In this document: piece after piece, positions 44,762 to 51,518 of the stretch
Position numbering within the stretch: the stretch's first letter is position 1
Layout of the letters: each line of letters opens with the position of its first letter
Assembly: GCA_025923195.1 (NCBI GenBank)
Contig: JAICGJ010000016.1
Location: forward strand, 1-51,518
Direction of reading: 5' to 3'
Source: Chryseolinea sp.
Lineage (GTDB): Bacteria > Bacteroidota > Bacteroidia > Cytophagales > Cyclobacteriaceae
DNA: 51,518 nt
Made by a program: the position numbers and the translations under genes
The notes under the pieces: model-generated
What the model was told of the DNA's origin: nothing
The model's input: only the letters and a program-made list of their open reading frames with translations
Database searches by the model: none

Positions 44762-45076
44762 TCAAAGATCTTCACGCCAAACCGGTGCACAGTTACTAAT
44801 TTTTGATTCCATGCACTCAGACGAATGTGCCGTCGTCGATAAGTATTCGTTTATTAGAAATCCTCCGCTAGTCTGAAGATCTTCACCGCCAGAACACATC
44901 GACACATGCACGACAGTCTGCACCACCGGGTTAGACTCCACCATTCCTTCTACGGCATACTTATTTTCTGTCGCAAGAAATTGTTCATGTGCATCTGCGC
45001 TCAATGTGTGCAAAATCATAGTAATCACTGCAGCGTAGACTGCAATTGCAAGAATCATTCTTTTATCGTTATTCAT
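44762..45076 (-). CDS. Small exported or membrane protein, unknown
   Basis: From the ATG at 45076 this is 104 aa: a basic N-end (MNNDKRM), a hydrophobic span (7-27, LAIAVYAAVITMILHTLSADA) and a polar tail with four Cys (near 60, 87, 94 and others). It looks like a signal-anchored exported protein. A longer frame begins at 45235 and adds an unconvincing N-terminus. No family recognised. Confidence 0.5.
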   Translation of the reverse strand: MNNDKRMILAIAVYAAVITMILHTLSADAHEQFLATENKYAVEGMVESNPVVQTVVHVSMCSGGEDLQTSGGFLINEYLSTTAHSSECMESKISNCAPVWREDL

Positions 45077-45382
45077 ACTACATCGATTATACGATTGACA
45101 GCCTGCAAAATGTATGCATGTCTTTTTGCGGCCGTATAAAGACGTCACGCCTTGTTTGTTTAAGTCAAAACCGGAAAAAACGGTCTGTGTTTGTGAAGAC
45201 ATAAATTTATACGTGTGAATAAAACTCCACATCAAAAGCTATAACATAGATCTTCGGCCTGACTGCAGCGAGATGTTGTGCATTTGAACAAGGTGTATGT
45301 TTTTACGTTCAACAGGTATCAGGCCCTGCTGGAATGCAACACTGGCTGATGAGTCAATAAATAACCAAACTTTCAAATTGCC
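45077..45382. other. Intergenic, divergent promoter region
   Basis: About 306 bp between the small exported protein and the aldo/keto reductase. I see no hairpin or repeat; promoters of both genes should be here. Confidence 0.3.
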
Positions 45383-46390
45383 ATGAAGTACAGAATGCTC
45401 GCAAACACAGGAGAACAACTCTCAGCCATCGGCCTTGGCTGTATGGGAATGAGCTTCGCTTACGGTCCCCGCAACGACGACGAATCGATTGCTACACTTC
45501 ACAGGTCGTTGGATTTGGGAATTAACTTCTGGGACACCGCTGATATGTATGGATTTGGTCACAACGAAGAGCTCATATCAAAAGTGCTTGTACCTAACCG
45601 CGACAAGATATTTATTGCCACAAAATTTGGGTTCAGGCAACGCGAGGGATATACTTCCAATTTTTCAGGTACACCGGCCACCTACGTGGACTGTTCGCCT
45701 GCATATGTCAAGCTTGCCGTGGAAAAGAGCCTCCAACGTCTAAAGATTGATACGATCGACCTGTATTACGCCCACCGTGTTGACCCTAATGTGCCTATTG
45801 AGGATACTATTGGCGCGATGCACGACCTTGTTGTTCAGGGAAAGGTTCGCTTCCTGGGATTGTCAGAAGCTTCGGCTGTTTCTATCCGCAAGGCACACGC
45901 AGTGCATCCCATTACAGCTTTGCAGACAGAGTACTCTTTGCTGACGCGCGATCCGGAGTCTGGTATTCTAAATACTGTGAGAGATCTAGGGATCACATTT
46001 GTCCCATACAGTCCGCTAGCCAGAGGCTTAATTACGGCGACCGTCGGTGACGCATCTCAACTTCCGTCAGACGACTATCGGAAGACGGTGCCCCGTTTCG
46101 ACGATCGGCATTGGCAAAATAACAAACGTCTCGTTGATGACTTCGCTGAGATCGCCAGGGATAAAAATTGTACGCCTTCACAACTTGCTCTGGCCTGGGT
46201 GCTGGCACAAGGGCCCGACGTTATTCCCATTCCCGGGACAAAAAGACGAAAGTATCTTGAAGAAAATGCCGCTGCCGTGGACATCGTTTTAAGCAAAGGC
46301 GACCTTCAACGCATCGATGAGGTGATCAACAAATATCCCGACGTAGGTCAACGATATAGTGAAGGTGCGCTGAAACTTGTGAACAATTAG
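45383..46390 (+). CDS. Aldo/keto reductase
   Basis: A 335-aa (alpha/beta)8 NADPH-dependent reductase. The tetrad is complete: Asp51 (FWDTADMYG), Tyr56, Lys81 (IFIATKFGF) and His131 (LYYAHRVDP). It has [33 protein letters not shown] and [16 protein letters not shown] (NADPH-binding). It belongs to the AKR13-like group of general aldehyde/ketone reductases. Single-gene unit. Confidence 0.96.
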   Translation: MKYRMLANTGEQLSAIGLGCMGMSFAYGPRNDDESIATLHRSLDLGINFWDTADMYGFGHNEELISKVLVPNRDKIFIATKFGFRQREGYTSNFSGTPATYVDCSPAYVKLAVEKSLQRLKIDTIDLYYAHRVDPNVPIEDTIGAMHDLVVQGKVRFLGLSEASAVSIRKAHAVHPITALQTEYSLLTRDPESGILNTVRDLGITFVPYSPLARGLITATVGDASQLPSDDYRKTVPRFDDRHWQNNKRLVDDFAEIARDKNCTPSQLALAWVLAQGPDVIPIPGTKRRKYLEENAAAVDIVLSKGDLQRIDEVINKYPDVGQRYSEGALKLVNN

Positions 46391-46439
46391 GGACTAATAT
46401 GGCGTGGCGGGTGTGACCGATTTCAGTCTGTGCACATCC

Positions 46440-46931
46440 TTATTTTAATGCAGCCAGGGATGCCTTAGCTACCTCACCATCTTGACCAGGCTGCATTCCG
46501 GATACACCGATACCTCCGACTATTTTTCCATTTAAATATATCGGTTCGCCACCTTCTACCGGAAAAATTCCCGGAACCGCAAGCATGCGCAGCGCAGCTC
46601 CGCCTCCTGCAATGGCATCCTCTATAACCTTCGTAGGACGTTTGAAGTTGTTTGCAGTCTTAGCCTTGCCAATCGCTATATCAACAGATGCAGTTTGTGT
46701 GTTATCCATTTTTTCTAATAATACGAGGTTGCCGCCTGTGTCGACGATAGCGATAGCCATTGGCCATTGCCGGGACTTTGCGAAAGCCCGCCCAGCATCA
46801 GATAGTTTCTTAGCCGTTTCAAGATTGATCGATTCACCATACAGCGGTACCTGTGTTGCAGGAGCCGCTTGATTTTGCGCCACAGACCAAATTGGAATTA
46901 CGATTGCAAGAGCGAACAGTTTGAATTTCAT
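46440..46931 (-). CDS. GlcG/HbpS-family protein, exported
   Basis: A 163-aa protein with a signal peptide (MKFKLFALAIVIPIWSVAQ). The GlcG/HbpS body follows: INLETAKKLSDAGRAFA, WPMAIAIVDTGGNLVLLEKM, ASVDIAIGKAKTA, and FPVEGGEPIYLNGKIVGGIG then VSG. Family members bind haem or act in glycolate loci; the role here is unknown. It is convergent with the aldo/keto reductase and 37 bases after the sulfurtransferase. Confidence 0.92.
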   Translation of the reverse strand: MKFKLFALAIVIPIWSVAQNQAAPATQVPLYGESINLETAKKLSDAGRAFAKSRQWPMAIAIVDTGGNLVLLEKMDNTQTASVDIAIGKAKTANNFKRPTKVIEDAIAGGGAALRMLAVPGIFPVEGGEPIYLNGKIVGGIGVSGMQPGQDGEVAKASLAALK

Positions 46932-46968
46932 ATTTGTGGGGTTTATGTATTATTAAGTTACTAAGAGC

Positions 46969-47838
46969 TTATTCGTTCCCGGTGCCGATAGGGAGGTCTC
47001 TTCGAGACCACTCGCTCCATGATCCAACGTAAAGACTGGCACCCGTGAGGCCGGCGTGTTCCATCGCTAACAATGTGTGACAGGCAGTAACACCAGATCC
47101 GCAATGAACAATAATATCAGAAGCATTTCTTTTCCCCAGAACGTTTTTGAACTGAGAGGCGAGTTCTTCCGCAGGACGGAATGTTCCATCTTCAGACAGG
47201 TTGTCGAGATAAGGCACATTGATGGCCCCCGGAATATGTCCTGCAATGAGGTCAATTGGTTCACTTTCACCACGGAATCTATATCCTTCGCGCACATCGA
47301 TTACTGTGCGGCTGCCGTCTTTTAGTGCATTAAGAACGTCGTGTATACTAGCCGTTGGACGTCTCCAAGCATCGGCTGGGTAGGGTGGAGCACTGGTGGG
47401 GCTTGAGATTGCCGACGTCATTGGCAATCTGTTCCGAATAATTGCATCCAGTCCACCGTTTACGACCTGAACATTATTATGCCCCAGCGCGCGAAGCATC
47501 CACCAGAAGCGCGCTGCCGCATTTGCGCCATGCTTGTCATCATAGACAATGACATGAGACGAGGGTGTGACACCAAGGCTTCCAAGGAATCGCGTAAATG
47601 CCTCCAGGTCGGGTAAGGGATGCCGGCCACCATATGCGGGATCATGAGGTTTTTGGGACAGATCGCGGTCCAGGTCAACATGCAAAGCGCCTTCAAGATG
47701 ATTCGAGGCAAACCTTTGATATGCATCTGGTCCACCGCGTGCATCAATGATGATGCAATTTTCCAATTGTAAATCTTTTGGATCGATTAAGGGACGCTCA
47801 GAATTTTGCATGAGCAAAGATAATTGAACCCAGGACAT
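46969..47838 (-). CDS. Two-domain sulfurtransferase (rhodanese/3-mercaptopyruvate type)
   Basis: A 289-aa protein with two rhodanese domains (~14-140 and ~160-285). The active Cys246 lies in VHCGSGVTACHTLL, the CG(S/T)GVTA loop typical of 3-mercaptopyruvate sulfurtransferase. It has HLEGALHVDLDRDL, VIVYDDKHGANAARFWW and GHIPGAINVPY. It moves sulfane sulfur to thiol or cyanide acceptors. Cytoplasmic. Confidence 0.95.
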   Translation of the reverse strand: MSWVQLSLLMQNSERPLIDPKDLQLENCIIIDARGGPDAYQRFASNHLEGALHVDLDRDLSQKPHDPAYGGRHPLPDLEAFTRFLGSLGVTPSSHVIVYDDKHGANAAARFWWMLRALGHNNVQVVNGGLDAIIRNRLPMTSAISSPTSAPPYPADAWRRPTASIHDVLNALKDGSRTVIDVREGYRFRGESEPIDLIAGHIPGAINVPYLDNLSEDGTFRPAEELASQFKNVLGKRNASDIIVHCGSGVTACHTLLAMEHAGLTGASLYVGSWSEWSRRDLPIGTGNE

Positions 47839-47901
47839 TATTTTAAGGTGTTTGGAAATAGCTCGACAAGAATTCCAGCCTTCTTGAAGTCAAAACTTTT
47901 T

Positions 47902-47909
47902 TATATTTG
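47902..47909 (+). promoter_or_regulatory. Candidate Bacteroidota -7 box
   Basis: TATATTTG matches the TAnnTTTG consensus of Bacteroidota sigma-ABfr promoters and lies 45 bases before the ATG at 47955. A TTG lies at 47884-47886, but the 15-base gap is shorter than usual. Confidence 0.4.
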
Positions 47910-47954
47910 TTTAGAATAAATGCCTGACTTCTGCAAGTTAAATTTTGATAGCCT

Positions 47955-48323
47955 ATGAAATCTGCCTGCATCGTCGTTTTGTTTTGCGCAATTAGTATTC
48001 TAGGTAATGCTCAAAATTCACCGCGCCTCGAATTATTCCTTGAAAAAATCGAGAGCTATCGCAATCGACATGAAGTATCGTTGCACATGCCGACGCACAG
48101 ACCACCCAAGCCAGAAAATATGCCATTGCTCAGCGGCGAGCTATTTATGGTCGATGAGACAACAGGATTAGAGTATTCTCCTGCAGCAGCTACTTTTTAC
48201 CATCCAGAATTGAACATTGCACTTGACATTCGTTCTGGTGTAATCTTTGATTTCAAGACAGGCAGGAAGCACTCTTTAGAAGAGTTGCGGCAGTCGGAAA
48301 AAAACCGGAAAAATCAGTTGTAA
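47955..48323 (+). CDS. Small secreted protein, unknown
   Basis: A 122-aa protein with a signal peptide cut after ISILGNAQ (near residue 20). The mature part is polar with LHMPTHRPPKPENMP and GLEYSPAAATFYHPELNIAL then DIRSG. No motif or family recognised. It is transcribed away from the sulfurtransferase and has a candidate -7 box. Confidence 0.65.
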   Translation: MKSACIVVLFCAISILGNAQNSPRLELFLEKIESYRNRHEVSLHMPTHRPPKPENMPLLSGELFMVDETTGLEYSPAAATFYHPELNIALDIRSGVIFDFKTGRKHSLEELRQSEKNRKNQL

Positions 48324-48558
48324 CTCCGCCGCGTTCATATACTCCCAAGTAATTTGGAATGTACGAAAGTTGCTTTCTGAAATGCATTGGCCACGGTTTG
48401 CTATTATTTTGGACGAGATCTAGATTGGTCAGCATTCATTAGGGCTACTTATATTTATTACCCCAAGAAATACAGGTGTACCGTTGACGTTAGTATTTAG
48501 ATAAATCCAAATCAGCAAATAGAATTTATTTCATGCAACATTATAAAAAACCCGCTTC

Positions 48559-48855
48559 ATGTTCATTATCAATCTTAATTATATCGTGCCGCTGGAAACA
48601 CTTGATGCGCATATGGCCAATCATGTGAAATTTCTGCGAAAATACTATAAACAGAATGTATTTGTGGCGTCAGGGAGAAAGGTACCTCGTACGGGTGGTA
48701 TTATTCTCGCCATGGCAAAATCTAAAGATGAAATAGAAAAAATTATTGCTGAGGATCCCTTTTACCGCTTTAAGCTTGCGGAGTTTACCATCACAGAATT
48801 TTTGACCTCCCAATACCATCCAGAACTAAAGAAATTGTTGACTGGTGCATTATAG
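48559..48855 (+). CDS. YciI-like protein
   Basis: A 98-aa alpha/beta protein matching YciI: FIINLNYIVPLETLDAHM, HVKFLRKYYKQNVFVASGRK, then TGGIILAMAKSKDEIEKIIA, EDPFYRFKLAEFTITEF. The HxxFL/ASG/DPF pattern is typical of the dimeric ferredoxin-like YciI fold. Function is unknown for most members. Confidence 0.92.
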   Translation: MFIINLNYIVPLETLDAHMANHVKFLRKYYKQNVFVASGRKVPRTGGIILAMAKSKDEIEKIIAEDPFYRFKLAEFTITEFLTSQYHPELKKLLTGAL

Positions 48856-48927
48856 CAAAGTCAGTCAGAAAATGTCGTACTGACTCAATCTGGGTAAACC
48901 AAAATTGTTTTTCATGGTTTTAATGAT

Positions 48928-49152
48928 ATGAACGATACAACAAGATTTGTTATTGCGGGCGTCACCACGCTGATGATAGTTTACGTTATAGCCATTAACG
49001 TGGGGGTCCCTTTTGCAATAGCGCTTCTGCTTTTCTTTTTATCGGCAGTTGGATTGATTTTGATGGTCTATATGATACTTACGGATGATTACCCTTCTTC
49101 GGGAAAAACGTTCGACAAGTATTATTATGAAGATAGCGATCTTCAACACTAG
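48928..49152 (+). CDS. Small two-span membrane protein
   Basis: A 74-aa protein with two close hydrophobic spans (~7-26 and ~29-52) and a polar, tyrosine-rich tail (FDKYYYEDSD). It follows the YciI gene by 72 bases. No known family; composition fits a real small inner-membrane protein. Confidence 0.65.
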   Translation: MNDTTRFVIAGVTTLMIVYVIAINVGVPFAIALLLFFLSAVGLILMVYMILTDDYPSSGKTFDKYYYEDSDLQH

Positions 49153-49173
49153 CACTCTCTGTCTTTCGCTCCG

Positions 49174-49332
49174 ATGAAACCTGTGTTCCTATTTATTCAC
49201 TTTATGTTAAAAAATAAAGCTAAGAAGATATTCGAGAAGGCCCGGACGAACTTTCTATACCAGCACGCGTTAATCAGCAATGCAGTCAGCATTCTTACCA
49301 AGGGAAACCTTGGCGTAGATCTTTCTGATTAG
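49174..49332 (+). CDS. Possible 52-aa small protein
   Basis: ATG at 49174 opens a 52-codon frame with a hydrophobic start (MKPVFLFIHFML), a basic helix (KNKAKKIFEKAR) and an end GNLGVDLSD. It fills the gap between two plus-strand genes. Too short for a firm call. Confidence 0.3.
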   Translation: MKPVFLFIHFMLKNKAKKIFEKARTNFLYQHALISNAVSILTKGNLGVDLSD

Positions 49333-49359
49333 AATTTTTCTTACTCAAAAATCAAGATT

Positions 49360-49860
49360 ATGGCAAAGATTCAAAAAATCATCCCCAATCTTTGGTTCGA
49401 CAATGAAGCTGAGGAAGCAGCGAAGTATTACACTTCGATCTTCAAGAATTCTGGGATAGACCGGGTAACCTACTATCCAAAAGCCGGACAAGAAATTCAC
49501 AAGCAACAACCTGGCTCTGTTATGACCGTTGAATTCAATCTCGACGGGCAAAAATTCGTTGCGTTAAATGGAGGTCCCCATTTCAAATTCAACGAGGCAA
49601 TTTCATTGGTGGTCAATTGTGATACGCAGGAGGAAGTTGACTATTTTTGGAACCAGCTAACGGCTGGTGGAGATCCGAACGCGCAACAATGTGGCTGGCT
49701 GAAAGACAAATTTGGTCTGTCATGGCAGGTGGTTCCAACAGAACTGGAGGAATTATTGACAGATCCCGATCAGTCAAAAGTTGAACATGCATTCGAAGCA
49801 ATGTTGAAAATGAAGAAGCTGGATATAAGTGAATTGGAGGCTGCAACACATTCTGTGTAG
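49360..49860 (+). CDS. VOC-family (PhnB-like) protein
   Basis: A 166-aa protein: KIIPNLWFDNEAEEAAKYYT, SIFKNS, VMTVEFNLDGQKFVALNGG, FKFNEAISLVVNC, then WLKDKFGLSWQVVP. This matches the 3-demethylubiquinone methyltransferase/PhnB-like VOC group. It probably binds a metal or small ligand. Function not assigned. Confidence 0.95.
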   Translation: MAKIQKIIPNLWFDNEAEEAAKYYTSIFKNSGIDRVTYYPKAGQEIHKQQPGSVMTVEFNLDGQKFVALNGGPHFKFNEAISLVVNCDTQEEVDYFWNQLTAGGDPNAQQCGWLKDKFGLSWQVVPTELEELLTDPDQSKVEHAFEAMLKMKKLDISELEAATHSV

Positions 49861-50126
49861 GACGGAAGTCCCAGTGCTGCCGATGTCATGTGTAACATTC
49901 AATAAAACATCTTAAATGAATTGCGCACACAACAAGTAATTGCAACACGTGAGCTCACAGACGCGGTCATCATGGTAAGAGTTCTTCCGCGGCTGTGGGT
50001 GACCACGTGCTGTCTGCACGATAATCCCCGTTGAATTTATCTAAAACAAGAATGATCCGAGCTTCATTGTAAATCGATGTACCGTTTTCGTACATTGGAT
50101 ACCCTGAAATGTTAATCATTCTTCTT

Positions 50127-50881
50127 ATGAAAGCACTCGTACTTTGCATTTTTGCACTGTCATTAGCAACCCATACACATGATGCTAATGCACAGCCTCA
50201 TCCTCAGACAAAATTTGTGATCGTACATGGCGCCTGGGGAGGAAGCTGGGCGTTCAAAGGCGTTGATTCTCTAATGACTGCCCATGGCTATCTCGTCTAC
50301 CGCCCGTCGCTCACGGGACAAGGTGAACGATTCACCTGGCTTCCCCCAATATTGACCTCTCCACACATATCAACGATGTGGTGAATACAATCGTTTTTGA
50401 AAAACTAACGGATATTGTCTTGGTGGGTCACAGCTATGGGGGTATGGTAATAACAGGAGTTGCAGATCGCATTCCTGAAAGGATCAGGAAGCTGATTTAT
50501 CTCGACGCGTTTTTGCCTAATGATGGAGAAAGTGTATTCACGGCCAATCCGGGCAGCAGTGAATGGTTAAAATCAATGGAGAAAGATGGCATGATTATTC
50601 CTCCATGGGTAAAACCGGAACAGCCACTTCCGAAGGACGTGCCTCAATCCGTTAAAACTTTTTCCGAAGTCATTTCCCTAAAAAACGCAAAAGCGAAACA
50701 ACTGCCTGCAGTTTACATTCTTACGGTTGATGAAGGCAAAAAACCTCACGAGGATACCTTCTATCTTTTTGCGGAACGTGCTAAGAAACGGAATTGGAAG
50801 TCTGTAGAAATGACCGCTGATCACAACCCGCAGTGGTCAAAACCTGAAGAACTGGTCACACTCCTGGAATCGAATAAATAG
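50127..50881 (+). pseudogene. Alpha/beta hydrolase with a one-base frameshift
   Basis: The first part (ATG 50127) has a signal peptide ending DANAQ, then FVIVHGAWGGSW (oxyanion region) and YRPSLTGQGER. The frame is then lost: after CGA at 50328-50330 the normal continuation HLASPNIDLSTHINDVVNTI reads on in the next frame from 50333. The second part carries the nucleophile motif VGHSYGG and a late catalytic-type TADHNPQWSKPEEL. One base missing near 50330-50332 explains both. It is either a recent pseudogene or a sequencing error. The intact protein would be an exported esterase or hydrolase of ~250 aa. Confidence 0.9.
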
Positions 50882-50897
50882 GCGCGCATTTTTTCTG

Positions 50898-51518
50898 CTA
50901 CTTATTTCCTTTGTTACGCACAATTCTCTTCGCATTCTTTTTTAGCCGGCGCCTTTGAGTGTGCCTTCGTACGTAACGAACCAGAAGTTCGACGGCTTCC
51001 TTTTCGTCCCTTTTTTCCAGTCTTGAATATTCCCTTGCAACCTCTGTAAGCTGCGTTTCGGTAAGACCAAGACGTCTAAAATTTTTTAGTCGTCTTGAAT
51101 AACTGAACTTCCCAAATTTCATCCGGTTGTTGTCAATCAGCGAAAACTTGAAGTGCCCGTTTTCTTTCTTGCACAATATGTTGCCGTTTGAATAGTCCAT
51201 GTGATAGATTCCGTGATGGTGAAGATCGAATGTAAATTTCGCCAGATCCTTCATCAGTTCAGGATCATAATCCGTTAAATGCGATGATAGAAGCGTGAAG
51301 TCGGTGTAAAGGCAAATGAAGAAACTTCGGCTCAGAAGACCATACTCATACGATTCTATGTAGGCGACAGGGTCGGGGGTAAGAAACCCGTTTTGAATAA
51401 GTTGAATACCGTGATCAAAAGCACGCTTTGCCTTTGAGGGGTGAAAAAAGGTGTATCGGATACGATTGGTCAGATAAATTCGATGATATGATTTGATCAC
51501 TAATTTTATCCCGCCAAC
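50898..51518 (-). CDS. Lipopolysaccharide kinase InaA/WaaP-family protein, partial (5' end outside window)
   Basis: The minus-strand frame is open to the window edge. Codons before the GTG at 51500 continue the homology (GGIKLVIKSYHRIYLTN), where the Lys in VIKSY fits the kinase beta-3 lysine. The catalytic loop is YHMDYSNGNIL, and the metal-binding Asp is in LIDNNRMKF. The C-terminus is basic, typical of this small kinase family that phosphorylates LPS core sugars. The start is beyond the window. Confidence 0.85.
   Translation of the reverse strand, partial: VGGIKLVIKSYHRIYLTNRIRYTFFHPSKAKRAFDHGIQLIQNGFLTPDPVAYIESYEYGLLSRSFFICLYTDFTLLSSHLTDYDPELMKDLAKFTFDLHHHGIYHMDYSNGNILCKKENGHFKFSLIDNNRMKFGKFSYSRRLKNFRRLGLTETQLTEVAREYSRLEKRDEKEAVELLVRYVRRHTQRRRLKKNAKRIVRNKGNK

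Overview
The window looks like chromosomal DNA of a gliding-type Bacteroidota bacterium, probably of the Cytophagales/Chitinophagales kind. The grounds are a GldA-GldF-GldG-type ABC transporter with a DUF4340 protein, a Bacteroidota-type extracellular contractile injection system (eCIS), a large orphan FtsX/MacB-type permease, many signal peptides and lipoproteins, mostly weak Shine-Dalgarno sequences, and intergenic palindromic repeats. This placement comes from gene content alone; no marker gene, rRNA or tRNA is present.

Region 1 (1-5271) is a signalling or cell-death-like cassette. Two paralogous minus-strand proteins (one cut by the window edge) carry a TIR-like alpha/beta N-terminal domain fused to membrane segments. 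A plus-strand caspase-like peptidase is divergent from them and converges with a second caspase-like peptidase that sits at the 3' end of the eCIS operon. The two caspase genes overlap by four bases at their stop codons.

Region 2 (about 3799-22887, minus strand) is an essentially complete, tightly packed eCIS operon. In transcription order it encodes a Pvc16/DUF4255 cap or terminator protein, one sheath, two tubes, DUF5908, a LysM-type tube/baseplate adaptor, a VgrG-like spike, PAAR tip, gp25, a J-type baseplate protein, an unrecognised 214-aa protein, an Afp12-like baseplate protein, a tape-measure-family protein, a DUF4157 'eCIS core' protein with a possible second peptidase-like domain and two peptidoglycan-binding modules, the AAA+ ATPase, and the caspase. 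Most junctions are 1-15 bases or overlap. Upstream lie a weak terminator-like hairpin, two tiny plus-strand ORFs and a minus-strand gene for a possible winged-helix protein.

Region 3 (23985-33412) contains a secreted carbohydrate-binding-type protein, then a two-armed catabolic cluster. The minus arm has a D-2-hydroxyacid dehydrogenase, a Cys-rich protein and an unusual two-cluster ferredoxin-like protein. The plus arm has a 3-hydroxyisobutyrate-dehydrogenase-type enzyme, an amidohydrolase and a complete TRAP transporter (DctP-DctQ-DctM). The layout implies uptake and oxidation of an organic acid or amide whose identity cannot be read from sequence.

Region 4 (33422-42829) holds the Gld-type ABC operon with DUF4340, a small conserved-looking ORF, a 193-bp palindromic element, a lipoprotein-Hsp20 pair with a clear terminator, an SRPBCC protein with a clear terminator, and an FtsX-type permease.

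Region 5 (42830-51518) is ordinary accessory or housekeeping DNA: an SDR that lacks the usual Tyr/Lys pair, an aldo/keto reductase, a GlcG/HbpS protein, a two-domain sulfurtransferase, a YciI-like protein, small membrane and secreted proteins, a VOC protein, an alpha/beta hydrolase gene broken by a one-base frameshift, and a WaaP/InaA-type kinase cut by the window edge.

The most interesting part is region 1 plus region 2: an injection machine whose operon ends in a caspase-like protease, next to a second caspase and membrane-bound TIR-like proteins. I infer, but cannot show, that these couple the machine to stress sensing or programmed death.
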